DNA from: Bog-473 sp963791455
GTDB lineage: Bacteria > Actinomycetota > Acidimicrobiia > Acidimicrobiales > RAAP-2
DNA: 64,000 nucleotides
Assembly: GCA_963791455.1 (NCBI GenBank)
Contig: CAWBSM010000002.1
Coordinates: 930,001 to 994,000, forward strand
Reading direction: 5' to 3'
Part shown: piece by piece, positions 46,492-56,900 of the stretch
Layout: each line of letters begins with the position of its first letter
Position numbering within the stretch: position 1 is the stretch's first letter
The notes under the pieces: generated by a model
Told to the model about the DNA's origin: nothing
Seen by the model: only the letters and a program-made list of their open reading frames with translations
Databases searched by the model: none
Program-made: the position numbers and the translations under genes

Positions 46492-47622
46492 TCACTCGTC
46501 TCTCAACGACCGGGTACCGATGTCGGTACCCGGGAGGGGGGCGTCATTCGCTTCGGGCGAACCCGCTCCGCCCGCCCGCCGTCTGCTGCGACCCGGCCAC
46601 GGCCCAGGTCGGCCGTCGAGACGATGGCGCCGCCGTTGCAACCGGCGCACTTGCCACTGTGCTTGACCCGCCACGTGCCCCGTCCCTGCCAGAAAGATCC
46701 CGGCGAGAATCGCCGCGGCCCGTACCGCACCCCAAACGTCCCCCCGGAAGGCCTGGCGCAGTCCTCTGGACACGCCACGGGACATCGCCTGACCCACGAA
46801 CCCGACGTCGGCGGAGAGATTGGACGCTTCTCCCATCTGTCGGAAGGCCTCGACCTTTCCCATGTTCACGAAGAAGCAGCGTCGCCAGAAGTACCCCCAG
46901 GTCGTCCGTGCTGACGGGACGAAGTGCTGGACCGTTGCCATCGGCTCGTAGACGATCTGTTCCGCCGGACGCACATGCATCAGGCGATGGCACATGTCCA
47001 TGTCGTCGTGGTTGTCGGAGTGAAAGCCTCCGATGTCCGCGAGGGCCAGTCGCCGCACCGACATGTTGGCTCCGATGAGCCGGGCCAGCGGTGCCTGGGA
47101 CTCAGGAAGGCCTGAGTACGCGCATCCGAACACCCAGTCGAACTCGAACGGAAACCAGCGAGGTCGCGTCCCCTCGAACTGGGGCATGGGCGCACCACCC
47201 ACCGCCACGACGCGGTCGTTTCCGTACGGCGCCAGAAGCCGCTCCAACCAATCTGGATCTGCCGATGCGTCATCATCCAGAAACGCCACGATGTCCCCGC
47301 GGGCGAGTTCAGCTGCCGAATTCCGGGCCGAACCGAGGCGACCTTGGTATTTGTTGGCCAGCACCAAAACCGGGACCGAAGGGCTGTCGACGAGTGGACT
47401 CGCCCAGTGCTGACGGCACCGCTCGAAAAGGGCGTCGTTGTGATCGACACAGAGAATGATCTCCAGTGGGGTCCGATGTTGGTATTGGACCGATGACACC
47501 GATCGCTGAAGGAGCAGCCAACGGTCCTCTGTATAGGCGCAGATGACGACCGACACCGACAAGGACGTCGGCTCCATCGAGCGGGGTTGAGGTTGAACGG
47601 AGGGGGTGCGCGAGGGAGGCAT
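46492..47622 (-). CDS. Glycosyltransferase family 2
   Basis: 376 residues from ATG 47622. GT-A fold: 'VSVVICAYTEDRWLLLQRSVSSV', 'LGSARNSAAELARGDIVAFLDDDASADPDWLE' with the DxD-type metal motif (DDD), and 'GANMSVRRLALADIGGFH'. The C-terminal 90 residues contain a short hydrophobic segment and end in an Arg-rich tail. It transfers a sugar from a nucleotide donor onto a growing polysaccharide or lipid carrier on the cytoplasmic side. Confidence 0.9.
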   Translation of the reverse strand: MPPSRTPSVQPQPRSMEPTSLSVSVVICAYTEDRWLLLQRSVSSVQYQHRTPLEIILCVDHNDALFERCRQHWASPLVDSPSVPVLVLANKYQGRLGSARNSAAELARGDIVAFLDDDASADPDWLERLLAPYGNDRVVAVGGAPMPQFEGTRPRWFPFEFDWVFGCAYSGLPESQAPLARLIGANMSVRRLALADIGGFHSDNHDDMDMCHRLMHVRPAEQIVYEPMATVQHFVPSARTTWGYFWRRCFFVNMGKVEAFRQMGEASNLSADVGFVGQAMSRGVSRGLRQAFRGDVWGAVRAAAILAGIFLAGTGHVAGQAQWQVRRLQRRRHRLDGRPGPWPGRSRRRAGGAGSPEANDAPLPGTDIGTRSLRDE

Positions 47623-47802
47623 CAAGATCGCTCGTTCCTCCCTTCCTCACTCATCGCACCACTCGCCAAGCACGACGGAACGCGCTGGAGAGCATTCTAC
47701 GTCTCCGATAATTGCGGCTACAAGCAGTTCGGCAGGGCCCGCACCCTTTGAAGAGCGGGCCGTGCCGCGGTCCCGCGCGTTGTGCCGGATTTGTCGAACC
47801 GC

Positions 47803-48909
47803 TCAGTCGCCGGCGGTAGCGAGGATCTCTTCGTAGAGCCTCAGGAGTTGGTCGGCACAGTCGTCCCAAGTCGGCAGCTCGGGGGGCACCGGGTCGGGAC
47901 GCGCCGCCACCCCGAAGAGCACGCCAGCCAGCACGCCGGGGGAAGCGTGCAGCGGTACGGTCGTGGCGAGTCCCTCTGCGCCCAACTCCGAAAGCCCCGA
48001 GGTGTCGGCGAGAACGACCTTCCGCCCGAGGGCGAGGGCCTCCATGACGGCAACGGGGTTCGCCTCGTATTCGCTCATCAGGGCGACCACATCGCTCGAT
48101 CCCAGGAGCGAGCCGAGCGCCTCCCGGCGCGTGCCGTCGAACGAGGTCAACGTCACCGCGTGTTCCACCCCCAACTGGGCGATCTGACGACGAAGCTGCT
48201 CCTCAAAGCTGCCTTGACCGATCACTGCCAGGTGAGCGTCCGGTGCCAGTTCCAAAAGCGCCGGCATCGCGGCGATCAAGCGATGGTGTCCCTTGTAGCG
48301 CTCGAGTCGGGCCACCGAACACACCAGCGGTGATCCCGAGACCTCCGGAGCCGAATCGCCGACGGGAAGGGGCTCCGCCCCGTTGCGAATCAGACGGATC
48401 GTCTCCCGTTCCAGTCCGAGCCGCCGAGCGAAGGCCTCGACCTCGAACTGGCACACCGCGACCAAGCCCTTGGCTCGTCGGAGCAAAGGGCGAAGAGCTC
48501 GGAACTGTGTCCCCCTCACCATCGTCCGTATCCGGTTGGAGTGACCACCGGTGTGGAAGGTGGCGATCGTCGGAACCCCGGACCGCTGGGCAGCGGAAAG
48601 GGCCATGGGGGGCAGAAAGTTGTTCACACCTTGCACATGCACAAGGTCGTAGCTCCCCTCCCTGACCTGGCGGACGAGCGCCGGCGAGACGAAGGTTTCC
48701 CCCGCCCTCCGCCAAGCAGGAAACCGCCGCACCGTCAGCGGTCCGTCGTGCTCCACCGGTGGCAGCTCGCCCGTCAGGTCGCAGGTCAGCACGGTGAGGT
48801 CCAGACCTCTCGCGGCAATCCTCCGACCGACCTCTTGGACGTGCGTCTCCACCCCGCCCATGTAGGGCGGGTACTTGGAACTCACCATGGCAACGCGCGG
48901 GGGATTCAT
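47803..48909 (-). CDS. Glycosyltransferase family 4
   Basis: 368 residues from ATG 48909. The N-terminal Rossmann domain starts 'VAMVSSKYPPYMGGVETHVQEVGRRI' and the C-terminal GT-B domain holds 'VARLERYKGHHRLIAAM' and the E-x7-E motif region 'MSEYEANPVAVMEALALG'. A retaining transferase, probably building the surface polysaccharide. Second to last of a minus-strand run with the deacetylase and sulfotransferase. Confidence 0.92.
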   Translation of the reverse strand: MNPPRVAMVSSKYPPYMGGVETHVQEVGRRIAARGLDLTVLTCDLTGELPPVEHDGPLTVRRFPAWRRAGETFVSPALVRQVREGSYDLVHVQGVNNFLPPMALSAAQRSGVPTIATFHTGGHSNRIRTMVRGTQFRALRPLLRRAKGLVAVCQFEVEAFARRLGLERETIRLIRNGAEPLPVGDSAPEVSGSPLVCSVARLERYKGHHRLIAAMPALLELAPDAHLAVIGQGSFEEQLRRQIAQLGVEHAVTLTSFDGTRREALGSLLGSSDVVALMSEYEANPVAVMEALALGRKVVLADTSGLSELGAEGLATTVPLHASPGVLAGVLFGVAARPDPVPPELPTWDDCADQLLRLYEEILATAGD

Positions 48910-48932
48910 CGTTCGTTGAGGATAGGCCTGCG

Positions 48933-49853
48933 TCAGTGTCCGGTCACGAGTTTCCATCGCTCCAGGCCCAGCCTGAAACGAAGGCGACTCCAGTTCATGA
49001 CGATCCGGCGCGGGAGCCGATGCGGGTCCGACGTGGATTTGGCGTTCCCTCGGATGGTGGTGCACGCCGTCTCGAAACCGGCCGAGCGGACCGCGTCGAC
49101 GGAATGATCGTCGAAGCTGTCCGGGCCTCCGTAGGGGTATGCAAAATGCGTGATCTCCCGACCACTCAAGCGCTCCAGTTCCTCCTTCGAGGACGAGATG
49201 TTCTGCACCTGCTCCTGGGCCGGAAGGCCCCGAAGCCGCACGTGGTCGACCGTGTGGGCGCCGATGGTCACCACATCGGAGGCCGCCAACTGGACGAGCT
49301 CCGATGGCGTCAGCGCTCGAGCGTCAGGTGGTGACCCGGCCGGAGTCCCCCATTGTTCCGAGACGGCATCGAGAACGCGGTGTATCTCAGCAACCGGAAG
49401 CGGCAACAGGTGGCGGCGAACCGCCTGAAGGTCCGCGCTGGTCGACGACGTACCGATTCCGACGCGGACGGTACCGCCGCTGATCGGCAGACATATCTCA
49501 TTGATCCCCGAGGGACGTGAACCCAGCAACGCACCGAGGCGATCCCACCAGAACCCGTCGTGGTCGCCACGTACGGCTCCGCTGGTCACGAAGACAGTGA
49601 TCGGGATTCCCTTACTTTCCGCAATCGGCAAGGCGGTGGTCATGTTGTCGATGTACCCGTCGTCGAGGGTTACGACAACCCGGGGTCGACGCGACGGCTT
49701 GGGCAGTTCGCCAAGGCTTGACGGCTCACCGTGCCGCGCGATTTCGTCGAGATGGGCGGCAAAATTCGCTGGAGTCACGCAAAGCTGGAACGGATCGTCG
49801 ACCCCTTCCGCAACCCGGTGATAACAGAGAATCAGCGACCCGCTACGGCTCAT
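48933..49853 (-). CDS. Polysaccharide deacetylase (NodB domain)
   Basis: 306 residues. CE4 motifs: 'VVTLDDGYIDN' (motif 1; Leu-Asp-Asp in place of Phe-Asp-Asp), 'IGAHTVDHVRL' (motif 2, zinc His residues) and 'FAYPYGGPDSF' (motif 3). It starts 'LILCYHRVAEG', typical of the family's N-terminus. No signal peptide is evident. It removes N-acetyl groups from amino sugars. It lies between a sulfotransferase and a GT4 gene, consistent with tailoring an amino-sugar polymer. Confidence 0.92.
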   Translation of the reverse strand: MSRSGSLILCYHRVAEGVDDPFQLCVTPANFAAHLDEIARHGEPSSLGELPKPSRRPRVVVTLDDGYIDNMTTALPIAESKGIPITVFVTSGAVRGDHDGFWWDRLGALLGSRPSGINEICLPISGGTVRVGIGTSSTSADLQAVRRHLLPLPVAEIHRVLDAVSEQWGTPAGSPPDARALTPSELVQLAASDVVTIGAHTVDHVRLRGLPAQEQVQNISSSKEELERLSGREITHFAYPYGGPDSFDDHSVDAVRSAGFETACTTIRGNAKSTSDPHRLPRRIVMNWSRLRFRLGLERWKLVTGH

Positions 49854-49871
49854 TCCGCGCCACCATTCACC

Positions 49872-50750
49872 CTAGAGCTCCGGACATCCGATAAAGGACT
49901 CCCACGTCTTGCGGCAGAGACGGTCGACCTCCGGGTGGAGGTCCGTCACCTCCCTATCGTCGGGTTGCGGACGCACTTTAGAGGTAATCGATCGCAGAGG
50001 CAGGGCGATCCCGACGTAATCGGAGAGAGCCTCGACGACCTCCGCAGGGTGGTTGCAGGTCCGCTCATAGCGCAGAATCCGGATCCGTGCGTCGTCCCGA
50101 AGACGCTGGTCGAAGTAGAGCTGGTTCCGGGCCCACCAAAAGAGCGCGGCCGCGTCAAGAGGAGACAGTCCCTCGCTCAACAGTCCGCTGACCATCTCAC
50201 GGGTCTCTTTGGAGGCCCCGCGGCAGCGCCAGTCCAACGGGTCATTGTCGCAGAATGGCTGCAGGTCCCGGTACGGATTATCGAGGCCGAACTTATTGAC
50301 ATTTGATCGTGCAACAGCGTCGTAGTGACGAAGCATCCAGATTGCCTTCACCGGGTCTGCAGTGTCCATGAGCTCAACGGCCCGGTCGCTCTCGACGAGT
50401 GGTTTGGCGACCACCATCTCGAATGGAATTCGGCGCAGTCGCCCCAACACGGTGGCATAGTCCTGCCAGGCCGTCTCGCCACGTTCATGATGGTTGCCGA
50501 CCACGCGCCGATCGTGTTCTTCGACGATCAGAACTCGCCAGGACCGATCGAAGACAGTCTGCTGGAGCATCGTCGTCCCCGAGCGCTGGCACCCGAAGAT
50601 GAGGACGACTCTTCGTCGATCTCGTGGAGCGGGGACGACGGTGCGGGAAATGCGCTTGACCATGGCCAGTGCTCTGCGCCGGATCAGTGGTTCGTCATCC
50701 CGGTACCCGTCTTGTGCCCGTGCCAACTTCGGAGATGCGCCAGTCGCCAC
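49872..50750 (-). CDS. Sulfotransferase
   Basis: 292 residues from GTG 50750 with AGGAG 8 nt upstream. The 5'-phosphosulfate loop is 'FGCQRSGTTMLQQT', and a second conserved region holding Ser appears at 'AIWMLRHYDAVARSNVNKFG'. This suits PAPS-dependent sulfotransferases that put sulfate on carbohydrates. The downstream deacetylase starts 18 bp later, so the pair may N-deacetylate and then sulfate an amino sugar, as in heparan-type chemistry; that comparison is inference. Confidence 0.87.
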   Translation of the reverse strand: MATGASPKLARAQDGYRDDEPLIRRRALAMVKRISRTVVPAPRDRRRVVLIFGCQRSGTTMLQQTVFDRSWRVLIVEEHDRRVVGNHHERGETAWQDYATVLGRLRRIPFEMVVAKPLVESDRAVELMDTADPVKAIWMLRHYDAVARSNVNKFGLDNPYRDLQPFCDNDPLDWRCRGASKETREMVSGLLSEGLSPLDAAALFWWARNQLYFDQRLRDDARIRILRYERTCNHPAEVVEALSDYVGIALPLRSITSKVRPQPDDREVTDLHPEVDRLCRKTWESFIGCPEL

Positions 50751-50864
50751 CTCGGACTCTCCTCTCGACCCTTATTCTCGACAGACGAACCTCAACGCAC
50801 GAACAACAAAGCTGCGGGGATCGTCACGACCGCCAATTTCCATCCGCCCGGAAAGACAGACAAT

Positions 50865-50924
50865 AGCAGCGATAGCCCGGAAATAGCAGCGGTAGTCCGT
50901 GAATGGCGCCGGTAGTCCGGTGCC
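50865..50924 (+). repeat. Three 20-bp tandem repeats upstream of GT4
   Basis: Units at 50865-50884, 50885-50904 and 50905-50924 share the pattern (AG/GG)C-GC-C/GGATAGYCCG; the middle unit is AGCAGCGGTAGTCCGTGAAT. They end 21 bp before the start of the plus-strand glycosyltransferase and lie between two divergent genes, an operator-like position. Confidence 0.6.
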
Positions 50925-50945
50925 ATGACCTAGGTTGTGTACAGC

Positions 50946-52160
50946 ATGCGAGTCCTGATGGTGTCGCAGTTCTACCCGCCGGTGACGGGGGGTCAGGAGC
51001 AGCATGTCCGAAACCTCGCGCAGGCGCTGTCCGACCGGGGCCATCGCGTGGAGGTCGTCACGATCGCCACTGACGGTCCACCCGACACGACGCTCGACGG
51101 GGTCGTTCCCGTACACCGCATACGGACGAGTGCCCAACGCCTGCATCGCCTCCACAGCGATTCGGAGCGGCCGCATGCCATGCCGGTTGTGGATCCTGGC
51201 TTCCGGAGCGCCATAGCGCGGCTCCTCGCTGCCGACCGGTTCGACATCGCGCATGCACACGACTGGAGTGTCGCCTCGGTCATCGGACCCGCCCGCCGTG
51301 CGAGGGTGCCCGTCGTGCTGACGCAGCACGATTACAGCCATGTCTGCGCCACCAAGAGAATGATGCGCGGTGATGACGTGTGCCCCGGTCCAACGCCGAT
51401 TGCCTGCGCCCGTTGTGCGTCGTCGCGCCACGGGCCGGTGATCGGCCCGGGAGTCGCGCTGACGAACGCCTTCGCGCGCCACACCCGGGCCAAACATGTG
51501 AGCGCGTTCGTTCCGGTCAGCTCAGTCGTCGCGATCAACACGAGGCTGCCGGGACGGAGTCCCTATGTGGTCATTCCCAACTTCATTCCCGACGACCTTC
51601 TGTTGGACGAGCCCAGTCCTAGTCCCGACGGGCCGATCGTGTTCATCGGCGATCTGAGTCGTGACAAAGGCGTCGAGGTGCTGCTCGAGGCACACCAACG
51701 ACTCAATGGCCTTCGCCGGCTTGTGCTGGCCGGTCGGGCGCACGACGAAGTCCCGATCGACCTGCGGGGGGGTCAGGTCGAGCTGCGCGGATTACTCGAT
51801 CACGCTTCGGTCATCGAACTCATGCAAGCGGCCTCCGTCGTGGCCGTCCCCTCGATCGTGCCCGACTGCTGTCCGACCGTCATCCTCGAGGCCATGGCCG
51901 TCGCCCGGCCGGTCGTCGCTGCGGCCAGTGGCGGGATCGTCGACCTGGTGGACGATCGAGTCACCGGGTTGCTGGTGCCACCTGGGGACTCCGGCGCACT
52001 GTCCGCTGCCATCTCGGCGGTTGTCGACGATCGCGACACGGCGGTAGAAATGGGGCGACAGGCGCTCAGACGAGCACGGTTGTTCACCGCATCCGCGGTC
52101 GTCGGACGGATCGAAACGCTGTACGAACGGCTGGCGTCCGGCCTGCCGCCCGTCGATTGA
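50946..52160 (+). CDS. Glycosyltransferase family 4
   Basis: 404 residues from ATG 50946 (an ATG-like start 9 nt upstream is in frame). It begins 'VLMVSQFYPPVTGGQEQHVRNLA', has 'VTQHDYSHVC', 'VFIGDLSRDKGVEVLLEAH' and 'PDCCPTVILEAMAVARPVVAAASGG', the nucleotide-sugar site of GT-B retaining enzymes. There is no Shine-Dalgarno sequence just before the start. Probably a polysaccharide-building enzyme like its neighbour at 47803-48909, with which it shares N-terminal motifs but little else. Confidence 0.92.
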   Translation: MRVLMVSQFYPPVTGGQEQHVRNLAQALSDRGHRVEVVTIATDGPPDTTLDGVVPVHRIRTSAQRLHRLHSDSERPHAMPVVDPGFRSAIARLLAADRFDIAHAHDWSVASVIGPARRARVPVVLTQHDYSHVCATKRMMRGDDVCPGPTPIACARCASSRHGPVIGPGVALTNAFARHTRAKHVSAFVPVSSVVAINTRLPGRSPYVVIPNFIPDDLLLDEPSPSPDGPIVFIGDLSRDKGVEVLLEAHQRLNGLRRLVLAGRAHDEVPIDLRGGQVELRGLLDHASVIELMQAASVVAVPSIVPDCCPTVILEAMAVARPVVAAASGGIVDLVDDRVTGLLVPPGDSGALSAAISAVVDDRDTAVEMGRQALRRARLFTASAVVGRIETLYERLASGLPPVD

Positions 52161-52173
52161 ACGCCGACCAGGT

Positions 52174-53514
52174 TCAGTCGGCCTCGATGCCGATCCCTGA
52201 ATCGACCTCGCTGGGATCGTTGGATTCGACGGCGGGTTCACGGCGGTAGACGTGGAGCACGGCGGGGAGCAGGAACATGGCCACGATCGAGGCAGAGATT
52301 GCCCAAGCGGCGCAAATCCCCGTGAGTCCCCAGAAGATTCCACCAAGGATCGTTGCCGTTACCTCCACGATCGTCGCGATACCGATGATCTTGGATGCGT
52401 GGGACATCCGATGCTGGGCGCGGCATATGGCCACGTAGTGGTCCTTGATCACATAGGCCGGCCCGACCAGGATCACGATTCGTAGCGCGGTCGTGCCGCC
52501 CGCCGCATAGGCAGGGCCAAAAATGCGTAAGGCGTAAGGAGCCCCGACCTCGACGACGAGCACGATCGCTCCCACGAGGGCAAGCCCGAAGGGGAGCGTG
52601 CGCCGGACGTGGCGATGGAGGAGACCGGGATCGCCCGACCGCTCGGCAAAGAGCGCAAGCGTGAGGAGGTACGGGATGATCATCAAGGTGGCTTGCAGCA
52701 GAAACGCAGCCGAGAAGTAGGCGACCTCCGCCGGGGAGACGAGCAGCGTGACGATCAACGGGATGATCATGGAGACCGAACTGATCGAGAGATTGAGCAC
52801 GTGATGCTGAAGAGAGAGCGTGCCGAACCGATGCACGAGCGCCCGACGGTGAGAGAGGGTTCCTTCTCCGGCGGGGACCGGCGACAACCCCAGCATCGGC
52901 ATGCACACGATGAAGGCCAAGACCAGGGACACGGCCCAGGCGAAGATCAGGCCGGCGCTCGTGCGCGTCGAGAAAAGGACCAGGACGCCGACAATCGCCA
53001 CCTTTACAAGCGAGCTCAGGCTACCTCGCCACAGCTGCGCGGCACCTCGGTGCAGTCCGACCGCAGTGTTGTCGAGCGTCGCGCTCGCCATGGCCGCGAC
53101 TGACCCCACAACGAACAGGGTCGCCATGACGGGATCATCGCCGATGATGTGCAGACTCTTCCCGAGGTAGGGCGACAGAGCCATGGTGCCGATCGCCAAG
53201 ATGAGGACCACGAACCCGGAGATCACAACCCCGGTAGTGAACATGACGCGCCGCTCCGAAATCTCGATTTGTTCGAGTTCGGCCAGGAGCAGCAGAGGGA
53301 TCCCGAGTGCGCCGATCGCGACCAAGAGCAGCCCGGTCGAGGCCGCCGCAGCCGCAATGCCGACCTCCTTGGCCGGAAAGAGGTGTGTCGTGATCACCCA
53401 GTAGCCGAGGCCGATGAATGCCACGGCTCCCTGCTTGGCAACGAGGAACCCGAACGTCGTCACAAGGCGCCGCAGCTCCGTCATGTTCTTCGGTTCTCCG
53501 CCGAACAAGTTCAT
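52174..53514 (-). CDS. Polysaccharide flippase, paralogue
   Basis: 446 residues from ATG 53514. About 12-14 membrane helices; the same architecture as 28646-30007 with matching blocks ('FAERSGDPGLLHRHVRRTLPFGL', 'RIFGPAYAAGGTTALRI', 'GPAYVIKDHYVAI'). Likely exports a different lipid-linked repeat unit or duplicates that function. Convergent with the upstream GT4, only 13 bp away. Confidence 0.88.
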   Translation of the reverse strand: MNLFGGEPKNMTELRRLVTTFGFLVAKQGAVAFIGLGYWVITTHLFPAKEVGIAAAAASTGLLLVAIGALGIPLLLLAELEQIEISERRVMFTTGVVISGFVVLILAIGTMALSPYLGKSLHIIGDDPVMATLFVVGSVAAMASATLDNTAVGLHRGAAQLWRGSLSSLVKVAIVGVLVLFSTRTSAGLIFAWAVSLVLAFIVCMPMLGLSPVPAGEGTLSHRRALVHRFGTLSLQHHVLNLSISSVSMIIPLIVTLLVSPAEVAYFSAAFLLQATLMIIPYLLTLALFAERSGDPGLLHRHVRRTLPFGLALVGAIVLVVEVGAPYALRIFGPAYAAGGTTALRIVILVGPAYVIKDHYVAICRAQHRMSHASKIIGIATIVEVTATILGGIFWGLTGICAAWAISASIVAMFLLPAVLHVYRREPAVESNDPSEVDSGIGIEAD

Positions 53515-53997
53515 CGTCTTGGTTCCGCCTTTGCGCCTCGACGGGGGGCCTCGGGTCCAATCGCTTGTCCACGACCCACAAGATGGACGCGCCAAAGTGT
53601 CGTGTGACCCCCGCGATTCACCGGCCCATCCTAGCCCCGGCCATTCGTCGGGCCCTAGGGGAACACGCCAATTTGGAAGAGATTGATCGAGGACCGAGGC
53701 CTCGGCGACGCGGCGTCCGCCCCACCGGCCGGAGGACGATCGAAGCCGCCCGAGGTCTCCACCGGCGCCCGGCTCGGGTCGGAACCAGCGATGTCCCGTC
53801 GCGCGATGTCTCGGCCGGAATGTGCCTGAGGGGCCGACGCCGATTGCACAACGGCCAAGCAACTGACACCAACCTGCGACGCCGACGCAACCCCGCCCAT
53901 GTCATACTTGCACCAGGGTGTCGAGGCGCGGCGGCCTCGTCGGCGAGAGCCTGAACTGGGATGCTGGGCCCCGGAACGGACTCACACTAGAGAGGCA
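53515..53997. other. Divergent intergenic region
   Basis: No gene seen. It carries the promoters of the flippase (minus) and the large chimeric membrane protein (plus). The plus-strand start is preceded by AGAGAGG, a fair ribosome binding site. An in-frame ATG at 53899 would make the protein 33 residues longer. Confidence 0.35.
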
Positions 53998-56900
53998 ATG
54001 GGCCAGGGCACACCGATGTTACAGCGAACTCTGCCTAGTCTCCACGACCACGATGGGGTGGCGGACGCTCCCCCATTCGGCGTGCCCGAGATCCGGCGTG
54101 AGCCACCAACTCCCGAGGGTACGTTCGTACCGGCCCCCACGCCGGCGGGCCGGTCACGTCTCGGACTCGTGCTGGCGTTGGTCGGTACCGGACTCCTGGT
54201 GCAGGGGGTGGCCGACGCCCTCGCTCGCGCCGGACATGAGTCGCTGGCGCGAGCACTGTTCATCTGCGCTCTCTTGGTCCTCTTTGCCCCATGCGCATGG
54301 CGCCTCACGAACGCGCAGGCCACACGAAGGGAGCGGGTCTCGGTCTCACTCGTTCTCGGTCTTGGGCTCTTCGCCTCCTATGTGATGCATCAGCCGCTCC
54401 AATTGGACAGCTTCGACGAGCTGATCCACGTGGGAACCCTCGTGCAGCTCCTCAACAGCCATTCCCTCTTCCCCACCAATTCCATCCTGCCGGTCAGCCC
54501 CTACTATCCCGGCCTCGAACTGGCCACCAGCGCCACGAGGTGGTTCACCGGTCTGCCTCTGGTGGTCGACGAGCTGGTCGTGCTCGCCGCCGTCCGTGTC
54601 GTGCTCGTGCTCGTCGTCTTCCTCGTCGTCGAGCGGGCCTGCCACTCGTCGCGTGCTGCCGGCATCGGCGTGCTTGCCTACGCGGCTAGCCCACAGTTCT
54701 ACGGGTTCGATTCCCAGTACGCCTACGAGACGATCGCCCTCGCCTTTGCCGTGGCAGTGGTGTACCTCGTCTTTGTCACGGTCGATGCCGCCCGACCCAA
54801 GATCGGGAGATCATTCGCGCTCGCGCTGGCTTGCGTCGGAGCGGTGGTCGTCAGTCACCATGTCACGGGCTGGTTCACCGTCGCCTTCTTGCTCGTGTGG
54901 ACCTGTGGGTTGTATCTCACGTCCCACCCACTGCGTCACCTCAAAAGTCTCGTCGCCGGACCCTCGGATCGCGTTTCTCCTCATCCAGCCTTTCTCGAGA
55001 ACGAGGTCACTGTCCTGCCCTCGTCGGTGTCTGACGGTGAGCTTCGCAACAAGAAGAGGCGGCTCCAGGCCGCCGTCGTCGGTCTCGCGGCCGCCGTGGG
55101 CGTTCTCGCCTGTGCTGCGTGGACTGCCTACGTCTTTCGCCTTCTCGCCCCGTATTTGGGCCCTGCCTTTTCAGCCGCTGGCACCGACATCGCCCAGGCC
55201 TTGGGCAACGGTCACGGGAACCGGCCGCTCTTCCACAACGCCGCGGGGGGCGGTTCGCCCGGTTGGGAGGTCGCCTTGATCCTGGCGTCTGCCATCGGTT
55301 GGTGCGTGATCCTGGTTTTCTCGCTCTACAGCGTGATCTTCAAGCGGAGTGTACGCGGTGGAGCATTGCGCTTTCTCCCGGCTGCCATCGCGGCCCTCTA
55401 TCCGATCTCCTTGCTCGCCGACGTCTCGTCGAATAGCAAGCTGGTGGCTGATCGCGCCACCACGTTCATCTTCTTCGGCATCGCACTGGTCGTGGGCGCG
55501 TGGCTGGGACGACGAATCGGGCGGAACCGTCGGATGATCGAGCGGGTGGGAACGATCGTCGTGGCGGTCGTCGTCTTCTTGGGAAGCCTGGTCTTCGGCT
55601 TCGGCCCGCTCGTCAGTCTCCTCCCCGGGCCTTATGTCGTCGGCGCCGATGACCTGTCGTACGGATCCCCCTCACTGGCCCTGGCGCGCTGGGCCGACAC
55701 CCATATTCCGGCGGGATCTCACATTGCTGCCGACAAGGACAACAGCGACCTGCTCATCGCGACGGCAGACCTCGTTCCGGTCGAGGGTGAAGACGGGCTG
55801 ATCGATCCGGAGCTGCTCTTCTTCGACAATTCACTCAGCCTCTACGACATCTACACGATCCGCAAGGACGACATCCGCTACATCGTTGTGGACGACCGCC
55901 TTGCCCAGGGACTCCCGCTGTACGGCACCTACATCGCTGCGGGGGAGCCAGCGCGACGTCTCACCCTGGCTGAGCTCAACAAATTCGATACATATCCGTT
56001 CATCAAGCGCGTCTACGACAATGGCCCCATCCAGGTCTATGACACGACCGCGCTGCTCCGCCCGTCCACCCGCGCCGCACCGGCCGGTGCCCCGGCGGGA
56101 GGGACCGGCCTTAACGTGGGCGTCTTCGCACTGGCCGCGGTGGTGGCGGTGCTATGGCTGTTGAGGCTGCGCCGCCGGTCCGGCCCGGTCCACGACGTCG
56201 AGCACCTCGTCGTCTGCGGGGTGGTGGGCGCACTGGTGATCGGGGTCTTCGGCGCATTCCTCATCCGGATGACGCACGTGTCACCCGAGGTCGTCGCCAT
56301 CGTCGTGCTGCTCCTGCTCCTTGTGCTCAGCCTGCGCCCAGAAAAAGGGCACCCGCGCGACTGGACCCTGTTCCGCCGAACCAACCGTCGGCCCGCGCCA
56401 TTGGAGACGTCGACGAGGTTGAACCGCCTTCCCGAGATGATGGCGAACGGCGCCAGCTTCTACGAGCAGCGGGAGGTCAAGGACATCTTGGCCTATCTCC
56501 GAGTGCTCGCCGACCCCGGCGACGAGGTCTCCGCCCGGCGCATTGTCAACGTGCCCAAACGGGGCCTCGGCGAGACATCGGTGTACCGCTTGGCGACGTG
56601 GGCCCGAGAGAACCACGTCTCTTTGAGCGAGGCGATCGACCGAGCCGCCGAGGCTGGGCTGAGCGGAAAGGCACTCAACGGCGCCGAGGAGCTGTCCGCG
56701 GCCTTGGCCGAGCTGCGCCCGCTGGTACCGAAGGTCAACCCGGCCGACTTCGTCCAGCTGGTGGCCGACCGGACCGGGTACATGGCCGAGCTGGCAACCG
56801 AGCACACCCGTGAAGCGGCCGGGCGAGTCGAGAATCTGGCGGAGTTGGCCACCCAGGCCGGCCACTTCGACGACGTGATGGGCTTCTTGGAGGCCGCGGC

